A stretch of 6,718 nt of DNA, from contig JAURIP010000089.1 in assembly GCA_030832695.1 (NCBI GenBank), forward strand, positions 1 to 6,718, written 5' to 3'. The notes below the pieces were generated by a model, which worked only from the letters and a program-made list of their open reading frames with translations, searched no databases and was not told the DNA's origin. This stretch comes from Sediminibacterium sp. Lineage in GTDB: Bacteria; Bacteroidota; Bacteroidia; Chitinophagales; Chitinophagaceae. A program made the translations under genes and the position numbers. The stretch's first letter is position 1. Each line of letters starts with the position of its first letter. Shown here in pieces: positions 1 to 5,916 of this stretch.

Positions 1-277
1 AATGGCACATGATTTGTCAAGTTTAGATACCACTCAAAAAGCAATGATTGTAAAAAATGCAGGCTCCTTTGCAAACTACTACCCTGCTGTTTGGTACCAG
101 AATTTTGAAGGGGGAAATATTTGGGTTACAGCCTTAGGCCATGCAAAAGAAAATTACCAAGAACCCGTTTATATTAATCATTTATTACAGGGAATAAAAT
201 ATATTGCAAATCAATATAACGGATTAAATTATAAAAATGCAATTGCGGTTACAAGAGATGGCCAATTAAAAAAATAA
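1..277 (+). CDS. ThuA-like domain protein, C-terminal fragment (5' end outside window)
   Basis: Only the last 91 or so residues are visible. The frame is open to the left edge, so the ATG at position 2 is probably an internal methionine. The visible part carries the typical end of a ThuA-like (class I glutamine amidotransferase-like) fold: a P-A-V-W-Y segment, then an acidic-GG turn (NFEGGNIW), then the hallmark T-A-L-G-H, then a helix with H-L-L-Q-G-I. No extra domain follows, and the protein ends soon after in a lysine-rich tail with a TAA stop. ThuA of rhizobia takes part in trehalose and related disaccharide use together with the Gfo/Idh/MocA dehydrogenase ThuB. In Bacteroidota, ThuA-like proteins are common in polysaccharide loci but their reaction is poorly defined. 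It lies 44 bases before an oxidoreductase on the same strand, so co-transcription is likely. The family call is fairly sure; the biochemical role is not known. Confidence 0.78.
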   Translation, partial: MAHDLSSLDTTQKAMIVKNAGSFANYYPAVWYQNFEGGNIWVTALGHAKENYQEPVYINHLLQGIKYIANQYNGLNYKNAIAVTRDGQLKK

Positions 278-321
278 AGAACAAATTAAGAAAATAAAAG
301 AACTCATTAAAATAATAAAAA

Positions 322-1707
322 ATGAACAGACGTAATTTTGTTAAAAACAGTTTAAAGGCTAGCGCTGCAACGACTATGGCCGTGACAGGCTTCCCTACGA
401 TTGTACCTGCTTCCGTCATCGGCAAAAACGCACCTAGTAATAAAATTAATATTGGCGCTATTGGTGTGGGTCGTATTTCACGTGACCACGACATGAAGGA
501 AACCTTACCATTTGACCAAGCGCGTATCATGGCAGTGTGTGATGTGGATAGTAAAAGATTGGCCGAAGGTAAAAAGTATGTCAATGATTATTACGCTGCA
601 AAAACTGGCAAACCTTATGACGGCGTAACCATGTATGATGATCACCGTGCCCTTTTACAAAATAAAGATATCGATGCTGTATTAATAAGTACCCCGGATC
701 ATTCACATGCTTATTTAGGTATTCATGCAGTGGAAGCAGGAAAAGATGTGTATTTACAAAAACCCGCTTCCTTAACGATTACTGAAGGACGTGCATTAAG
801 TAATGCAGTGCACCGTACTGGTCGCATTTTGCAAATTGGAAGTCAGCAAAGATCTTCCACACAATTTCGTTATGCTGCTGAATTGGTTCGCAATGGACGT
901 ATTGGTGATTTAAAAACTGTATACGTTGGTTTACCCGGTGATCCAGGCGGAGAGGAGGAAGCAGAAATGCCGATTCCAAAAAACTTAAACTATGACGCTT
1001 GGTTAGGATCCACTCCGAATGTTTACTACACAGAGAAAAGAGTACACCCTCAAAATGATTATAGCCGACCAGGTTGGTTGCGTATGGAACAATTTGGCGC
1101 TGGTATGATCACCGGTTGGGGTGCACACCATGTTGATATCGCACATTGGGGAATGGATACTGAATATACTGGCCCTATTGAAATTTCAGGTCGCGCTGAT
1201 TTTCCAAAATCAGGATTATGGAATGTCCATGGATTATTTCAAACTGAAGGCGTTTACGCGAATGGTGTTAAAATGATTGTCAGCAATGAGCTTCCGAATG
1301 GCGTAAAATTTGAAGGCACCGAAGGATGGATCTTTGTTACCCGTGGCGATTATCGCGCAAGTGCAAGTGATCCAATCCCAACAGGTAAAAATAAAGTATT
1401 ACCATTAACTGCAAGTAATAACAAAATCATTACTTCAGTGATTGGCGAAAATGAAATTAATTTATATAAAAGTGCGGACCAACATGGCAACTGGCTGGAG
1501 AGTATTGTAAGTAGAAAGCAGCCTATTTCTCCTGTTGAAATTGGGCATCGCTCCTGTTCAACCTGTTTGTTACATCACGTTGCAATGAAATTAAAACGTA
1601 AAATTTATTGGGATCCAATGAATGAGCGTTTCATCAATGATGACGAAGCCAATGCAATGTTAAACCGACCCCACCGCTTCCCATATGAAGTAAAAGGATT
1701 GGATTAA
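322..1707 (+). CDS. Tat-exported Gfo/Idh/MocA family oxidoreductase
   Basis: This 461-residue protein is a predicted NAD(P)-dependent sugar or cyclitol dehydrogenase. Residues 1-34 form a twin-arginine signal: NRRNFVK at 2-8, then a mildly hydrophobic stretch rich in Ala and Thr. Export of the folded, cofactor-loaded enzyme to the periplasm is therefore likely. The Rossmann domain begins near residue 41 with the nucleotide loop GAIGVGR (45-51), and STPDHSH follows at 123-129. The conserved lysine lies in Q-K-P (146-148), where many relatives have E-K-P. The C-terminal catalytic segment GWGAHHVDIAHWGM (265-278) supplies His269, His270 and His275. The end, with WDPMNERF (430-437) and the following E-A-N and N-R-P-H-R, is typical of exported members in Bacteroidota and Planctomycetes. 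The start is chosen because it gives the complete Tat signal directly after an A-rich leader. The substrate cannot be told. An NAD-dependent glycosidase of the same fold (as in GH109) is an alternative. It is probably in one operon with its two neighbours. Confidence 0.92.
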   Translation: MNRRNFVKNSLKASAATTMAVTGFPTIVPASVIGKNAPSNKINIGAIGVGRISRDHDMKETLPFDQARIMAVCDVDSKRLAEGKKYVNDYYAAKTGKPYDGVTMYDDHRALLQNKDIDAVLISTPDHSHAYLGIHAVEAGKDVYLQKPASLTITEGRALSNAVHRTGRILQIGSQQRSSTQFRYAAELVRNGRIGDLKTVYVGLPGDPGGEEEAEMPIPKNLNYDAWLGSTPNVYYTEKRVHPQNDYSRPGWLRMEQFGAGMITGWGAHHVDIAHWGMDTEYTGPIEISGRADFPKSGLWNVHGLFQTEGVYANGVKMIVSNELPNGVKFEGTEGWIFVTRGDYRASASDPIPTGKNKVLPLTASNNKIITSVIGENEINLYKSADQHGNWLESIVSRKQPISPVEIGHRSCSTCLLHHVAMKLKRKIYWDPMNERFINDDEANAMLNRPHRFPYEVKGLD

Positions 1708-1762
1708 ACTGCAACAAAAAAATATATAATAAATTATTTGAAAATACTATCTAAAATTAAAT

Positions 1763-2938
1763 ATGAGTAACGCAAATTCAGATCGTCGAAAATTTATCAA
1801 AACTACTTCTGCCTTGTCAGGTATGCTTTTATTTTCAGGCATGTCAAATAAAATAAAAGCAGAAACAATTGCTCCTGCTGCACCCACTAAAGTGTATCCC
1901 AATCGTATTAAGTTTGGCGTCATCAATATCAACCATCCACATATTTATGGCATGACCGAAGCGATTAAAAGAGGTGGCGGTGAACTTGTTGCGTTGTATG
2001 CAAAAGAACCCAATTTAGTAGCTGATTATTTAAAATCATTTCCCGAAGCGAAATTAGCAAAGGATGAAAAAGAAATTTTAGAAGACCCCAATATTCAACT
2101 GATATTAAGCTCCGGTATTCCTGACGAACGCGCACCACTAGGTATTCGTGCAATGCAACATGGCAAGGATTACTTAACGGATAAGCCTGGCATCATCACT
2201 TTAGAGCAACTTGCCGCGGTTAGGAAGGTACAAAAGGAAACCAAAAGAATTTTTTCAATCATGTATAGTGAAAGATTGGAAAATAAGGGCACCGAAATGG
2301 CAAGCCAATTGGTAAAAGCTGGTGCAATTGGTAATGTAATTCAAACAATAAATTTAGCGCCGCACCGTATTAACAATAGTATTGGAAAAACAGGATTAGC
2401 CGTTAGACCTGATTGGTTTTTCGATAAAAAAAGATACGGTGGCATTTTAACTGACATTGGCTCGCATCAATTTGATCAATATTTACACTTCACACAATCA
2501 ACAGAGGCGCAGGTATTGATGTCACAAGTAGGCAATGTTCACTATCCGCAATATCCAAATTTTGAGGATTTTGGAGATGTCATGTTACAAGGCAATGGTG
2601 GTGCAGGCTATATTAGAGTGGACTGGTTCACGCCAGATGGTTTAAGTAGTTGGGGCGATGGTCGATTAACCATTTTAGGAACTGATGGTTATATTGAGGT
2701 TCGTAAAAATATCGATGTATCCTCAGGACATAAAGGGGGCAATCATTTATACATGACGGATAAAAAAGAAATGAGATATATTGATTGTAATAATGTTGAA
2801 TTACCATTTGGTCCACTATTTGTTGATGACGTTATCAATAGAACTGAAACAGCTATGTCTCAAGCGCATTGTTTGCTTGCAACAGAATTGGCATTAAAAG
2901 CACAAAAAATGGCGAAGCCATTGATCTTGAAAAAATAA
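1763..2938 (+). CDS. Second Tat-exported Gfo/Idh/MocA family oxidoreductase, divergent subfamily
   Basis: The protein has 391 residues. It starts with a twin-arginine signal (SDRRKFIK, residues 6-13), a hydrophobic stretch to about residue 27, and a possible cleavage site near I-K-A (31-33). The Gfo/Idh/MocA fold is supported by a first beta strand at 49-54, the lysine motif D-K-P at 140-142 (normally E-K-P), and the catalytic-domain segment LTDIGSHQFDQY (229-240), which carries the conserved Asp231, His235 and Asp238. The nucleotide-binding loop is unusual: the glycine-rich G-x-G-x-x-G is replaced by FGVININHPHIYGM (51-64). It is clearly not a close copy of the upstream oxidoreductase, since length, motifs and C-terminus all differ, so a recent tandem duplication is unlikely. 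It lies 55 bases downstream of that gene, with no terminator seen between them, and it is the last + strand gene before a hairpin terminator. Substrate and direction of the reaction are unknown. Confidence 0.88.
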   Translation: MSNANSDRRKFIKTTSALSGMLLFSGMSNKIKAETIAPAAPTKVYPNRIKFGVININHPHIYGMTEAIKRGGGELVALYAKEPNLVADYLKSFPEAKLAKDEKEILEDPNIQLILSSGIPDERAPLGIRAMQHGKDYLTDKPGIITLEQLAAVRKVQKETKRIFSIMYSERLENKGTEMASQLVKAGAIGNVIQTINLAPHRINNSIGKTGLAVRPDWFFDKKRYGGILTDIGSHQFDQYLHFTQSTEAQVLMSQVGNVHYPQYPNFEDFGDVMLQGNGGAGYIRVDWFTPDGLSSWGDGRLTILGTDGYIEVRKNIDVSSGHKGGNHLYMTDKKEMRYIDCNNVELPFGPLFVDDVINRTETAMSQAHCLLATELALKAQKMAKPLILKK

Positions 2939-2975
2939 CTACGTTAGCTTAAGAAAACAGCTTTCCGTATTACGC

Positions 2976-3014
2976 AAAAAATAGCCATCCTTGAAATCAG
3001 GGGTGGCTATTTTA
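2976..3014. terminator. Bidirectional intrinsic terminator between convergent operons
   Basis: An inverted repeat pairs 2978-2990 (AAAATAGCCATCC) with 3001-3013 (GGGTGGCTATTTT): 13 pairs, one of them a G-T wobble, around a 10-base loop. On the + strand the stem runs into TTTTATTATTA. On the - strand it ends in a run of six T (complement of 2976-2981). It lies 38 bases after the stop of the + strand oxidoreductase and about 20 bases past the kduI stop on the - strand, so it can serve both transcripts. Confidence 0.87.
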
Positions 3015-3033
3015 TTATTAAAACTCGTACCGT

Positions 3034-3864
3034 TTATTTAATCGTTGCAATGGGCACTGGATCCATATCCGTAAACTCCTTGTTCTCCCCTGCCATACCC
3101 CAAATAAAACCATAGCTAGCAGTTCCTACGCCAAAGTGCATACTCCAAGGAGCTGACAACACTGCTTCATTGTTTCCAATAACAAGATGTCTTGTTTCCT
3201 GTGGCTCACCCATAAAATGCATTACGCGATGTGCTTCATTCATATCAAAATAAAAATAAGCTTCCATTCTTCTGGTGTGGGTATGTGGTGGCACCGAATT
3301 CCAAACACATCCTTCCTCTAAAATGGTTAAGCCCATTACTAATTGACAACTTTGAATGCCATCGTTATGAATGTATTTGTAAATAGTTCTTTTATTAGAA
3401 GTAGCCAATTCACCCAATTTCACAGGAGCCGCATCCGCTTTGGTCATTTTTTGATTTGGATAAGTATGATGAGCTGGTGTAGATAACAAATAGAATAATG
3501 CAGGATTAGATGCATCATTACTCGCAAAGGATACCTTTTCAGTACCTTTTCCTAGATAAACACATTCTAATTTTTCAATTACATAGTCAACGCCATCTGC
3601 AGTAACCGTTCCTTTACCGCCTACGTTAATAATGCCTAATTCCCGACGCTCTAAAAAATAATTTGCTTTTAATTCTCCTTCATTGGTAAGTTCAATTTTA
3701 TTTTTACCAGGCACTACACCACCAACAATCATTCGATCATAATGAGAATACACCAAATTAATTTGATCCTGTTTCATTAATTCAGTAATTAAAAAATTAG
3801 CGCGTAGTTCAGTAGTACTCATTTTACTTGTTTCTACTGGGCTATTTTGAAATCTTATTTGCAT
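3034..3864 (-). CDS. kduI: 5-keto-4-deoxyuronate isomerase (4-deoxy-L-threo-5-hexosulose-uronate ketol-isomerase)
   Basis: KduI (EC 5.3.1.17) is a cytoplasmic, metal-dependent cupin enzyme. It isomerises 4-deoxy-L-threo-5-hexosulose uronate, the monosaccharide left after lyases and unsaturated uronyl hydrolases act, to 3-deoxy-D-glycero-2,5-hexodiulosonate. The 276-residue length matches the family. The metal site is intact: VPPHTHTRRMEAYFYF (191-206) supplies His194, His196 and Glu201, and His243 in S-M-H-F-G-V-G is the fourth ligand. These align with His196, His198, Glu203 and His245 of the E. coli enzyme. RFQNSP near the N-terminus and WGMAGEN (255-261) are also family-typical. There is no signal peptide. 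The start is preceded on the coding strand by a very A-rich leader instead of a Shine-Dalgarno sequence, as is usual in Bacteroidota. It is the last gene of a four-gene - strand operon, 43 bases after kduD, whose enzyme takes its product. Confidence 0.96.
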   Translation of the reverse strand: MQIRFQNSPVETSKMSTTELRANFLITELMKQDQINLVYSHYDRMIVGGVVPGKNKIELTNEGELKANYFLERRELGIINVGGKGTVTADGVDYVIEKLECVYLGKGTEKVSFASNDASNPALFYLLSTPAHHTYPNQKMTKADAAPVKLGELATSNKRTIYKYIHNDGIQSCQLVMGLTILEEGCVWNSVPPHTHTRRMEAYFYFDMNEAHRVMHFMGEPQETRHLVIGNNEAVLSAPWSMHFGVGTASYGFIWGMAGENKEFTDMDPVPIATIK

Positions 3865-3907
3865 ATGTATATTTTTTATTTTTTTGACTCTTTATTTATT
3901 TTACTCC

Positions 3908-4669
3908 TTATCTCCCCATCCAACCGCCATCCACTGTGATGATTGATCCATTAATATAATCAGCTGCCGAGGAACATAAAAAAACATAAGCCCCTGCCAA
4001 ATCAGCTGATTTGCCCCAACGCCCTGCAGGTATTCTAGCTAATATCGACTTGCTCCTTTCTGGATCGGCGCGTAAAGCTTCTGTATTATCGGTTTCTATA
4101 TAACCAGGCGCAACACCATTCACGTTTACCCCATGTGCCGCCCATTCGTTTGCAAATGCCTTTAATAAGGATGTAATTGCCCCTTTACTTGCTGCATAGC
4201 CGGGCACATTGATTCCTCCCTGAAAACTTAACAAGGAACAAGTGAAAACTATTTTACCAGACTTGTCTGCCACCATTCTTTTTCCTATTTCTCTGGTAAG
4301 TACAAATTGTGCATTTAAATTAATCTCCATAATCGTGTCCCAATACTCATCTGAATGTTCGGCGGCAGGTGAACGCATAATACTTCCAGCATTGTTAATT
4401 AAAATATCAATGCGCGGATGATCTAGTTTTACTTTTTCTATAAAGGCATGTAAAGCAGTGCGATTCGAAAAATCTACCGCATAGGGATAAAATTTTCGAC
4501 CAGTTGCTGCCACTGCCTTCTCTACTTCACTGCCTTGCTTAGGCATGCTATTCGAAACACCAATAATATCAGCTCCCGCATTAGCTAAGTCAATGGCAAT
4601 TGCCATACCTATACCACGGCTGCAACCTGTGACTAATGCTAATTTATTATCTAATCTAAAATTGCTCAT
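3908..4669 (-). CDS. kduD: 2-dehydro-3-deoxy-D-gluconate 5-dehydrogenase (SDR family)
   Basis: KduD is a cytoplasmic short-chain dehydrogenase. It reduces 3-deoxy-D-glycero-2,5-hexodiulosonate, the KduI product, to 2-keto-3-deoxygluconate (KDG), which then feeds KDG kinase and KDPG aldolase. All classical SDR elements are present in its 253 residues: the TGCSRGIG cofactor loop (14-21), NNAG (92-95), catalytic Ser145, Tyr158 and Lys162 (YAASK, 158-162), and the P-G motif at 188-189. The stretch SLLSFQGGINVPGY (145-158) and the ending VDGGWMGR closely resemble known KduD proteins, which separates it from generic FabG-like dehydrogenases. Adjacency to kduI makes the call firm. It lies 19 bases downstream of the lyase gene and 43 bases upstream of kduI. 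The start ATG directly precedes the Rossmann domain, so no signal sequence is possible. Confidence 0.94.
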   Translation of the reverse strand: MSNFRLDNKLALVTGCSRGIGMAIAIDLANAGADIIGVSNSMPKQGSEVEKAVAATGRKFYPYAVDFSNRTALHAFIEKVKLDHPRIDILINNAGSIMRSPAAEHSDEYWDTIMEINLNAQFVLTREIGKRMVADKSGKIVFTCSLLSFQGGINVPGYAASKGAITSLLKAFANEWAAHGVNVNGVAPGYIETDNTEALRADPERSKSILARIPAGRWGKSADLAGAYVFLCSSAADYINGSIITVDGGWMGR

Positions 4670-4688
4670 CTGTAATTATATATATTAA

Positions 4689-5882
4689 TTAAAAAAGTTG
4701 AAGTAATAAGTCATTATAATTAGGGCCTGCAAAATTTTGTATTAAAACCTTACAACTCGTACAATTATACTTTTCAGAAGCATGTAAAAGTAAATCAAAC
4801 CCTTCTTCAACATAATAAGGATTTATTTCAGGACCCGTCCATACTTTTTCCTTTTTTACATATGGCAATAAGGCCGCATATGATTTTTTTAAAGAATGTT
4901 GATTTGCAGTTTCTTTCTCCCAAAAATTCACACCCACTTTTTCCGCAAGCTGCGCAATTGAACTAAATGCCACTAAATTAAATACAGAATAATGTAATGA
5001 GTTTGTTCTGGCAATTTCCAATGGAAATAAATGATCGCTATTTGACTGCTCATCCAAACGTTGTAAACTTCGATTGATAATTTTTTTAGCTAAATCGTTA
5101 CTGTCTAAATATAAAGCAATACCCAAACATTGAAAATCATACCATACCCCATGATTATTGTCTGCTTTCAATTCTTCTAATCCATTTTCACTCGTTTGTA
5201 ACCAATGTAAAAATTGATTGAACCATTTTTTTGTGGCATTATTTTTTTGATCATCCCAACTTGAAGAATTTTTAATTAACTGGACACCCTCAAGCGCATA
5301 TACAAAATGTCTGGTATCAATGATTCCAATACCCCTTCCGCTATTGACACCCTTAATATATTGTGCAAAATTTAAATTAGGGTTCATCACTGTTGCTGTA
5401 TCCAAAAACCAAACAGTCATTAATTGATTTATTTTTTGGGCATATTGTTCATTATCACTTAAATAATAGGCCAACCCCAATAAATAAATATTACCACATA
5501 GTTTGGGCATACTTTGCTTATCGGGATAATTTTTAACTTCAGGATTTATTTGACCGTCCTTTCTAATATAAGGCAAACCATTGGGCATATTTGGATTAGG
5601 CCACCAATAAGGTGCTAAGCTAACATAATCATGCTTGTTCCCGCTAGGTGGTATATCCACCTTGTCCATCACCGACACCGGCTTGTAGGCTAAAATTTTA
5701 TTGGCATTCGCAATTAATTTTTTGTAGGCTGCCATTACTGACTTATCGCCACTTTGCACCTTTGTTTTTGTTATTGCTAATTGCTTTAAATCAAATTGAA
5801 TGGTTTCACCACTACCTGCATTTTGCGCCTTTAACATCGAAATAAAAAAAACACCCAACCCCAATAAAAAAAATTGCTTCAT
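4689..5882 (-). CDS. Secreted polysaccharide lyase, alginate lyase superfamily, PL38-like (alginate or glucuronan lyase)
   Basis: This is a 397-residue predicted beta-eliminating lyase of uronic-acid polymers. Residues 1-19 are a Sec signal peptide (MKQFFLLGLGVFFISMLKA) with probable cleavage before Gln20. There is no lipobox Cys, so the protein is soluble in the periplasm or released. The mature part looks all-helical, as expected for the alpha/alpha toroid of the alginate lyase family (Pfam Alginate_lyase). Diagnostic segments are DYVSLAPYWWPNP (85-97) with GLPYIRKDGQINPE (102-115), the likely catalytic NNHGVWYD (242-249), and RTNSLHYS (292-299) with His297 and Tyr298 as further active-site candidates. 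This pattern resembles PL38, which to my recollection includes both alginate and glucuronan lyases; the family number is from memory and not from a search. Co-transcription with kduD and kduI supports uronate breakdown and leans toward a glucuronate-type polymer. Two Cys (374 and 377) near the C-terminus may form a disulfide. Confidence 0.87.
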   Translation of the reverse strand: MKQFFLLGLGVFFISMLKAQNAGSGETIQFDLKQLAITKTKVQSGDKSVMAAYKKLIANANKILAYKPVSVMDKVDIPPSGNKHDYVSLAPYWWPNPNMPNGLPYIRKDGQINPEVKNYPDKQSMPKLCGNIYLLGLAYYLSDNEQYAQKINQLMTVWFLDTATVMNPNLNFAQYIKGVNSGRGIGIIDTRHFVYALEGVQLIKNSSSWDDQKNNATKKWFNQFLHWLQTSENGLEELKADNNHGVWYDFQCLGIALYLDSNDLAKKIINRSLQRLDEQSNSDHLFPLEIARTNSLHYSVFNLVAFSSIAQLAEKVGVNFWEKETANQHSLKKSYAALLPYVKKEKVWTGPEINPYYVEEGFDLLLHASEKYNCTSCKVLIQNFAGPNYNDLLLQLF

Positions 5883-5916
5883 ATTTTAGTTATAAATATT
5901 TATAAAATTAATGGAA

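Noticed and set aside
249..584. A 111-codon - strand open frame with hydrophobic stretches, opposite the start of the first oxidoreductase
   Set aside because: It is antisense to the well-supported Tat signal and Rossmann region of the + strand gene. The low-complexity Phe/Leu-rich part is only the complement of A-rich sequence, and no family is recognisable.
1708..1762. Possible Bacteroidota promoter (TAnnTTTG type) between the two oxidoreductase genes
   Set aside because: A TTTG is present but the TA at the required spacing is missing. The AT-rich gap is better read as an intra-operon spacer.
322..2938. The two oxidoreductase genes as a recent tandem duplication
   Set aside because: They differ in length, nucleotide-binding loop, lysine motif and C-terminal region. 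They share only the fold and the Tat signal, so they are distant paralogues.
3908..4669. Generic FabG-like 3-oxoacyl reductase instead of KduD
   Set aside because: The S-x-L-S-F-Q-G-G stretch, the G-G-W ending and the position next to kduI fit KduD much better.
5648..5845. A 65-codon + strand open frame inside the lyase gene
   Set aside because: It is a shadow of the - strand lyase coding sequence, with no recognisable domain and no independent signal for expression.
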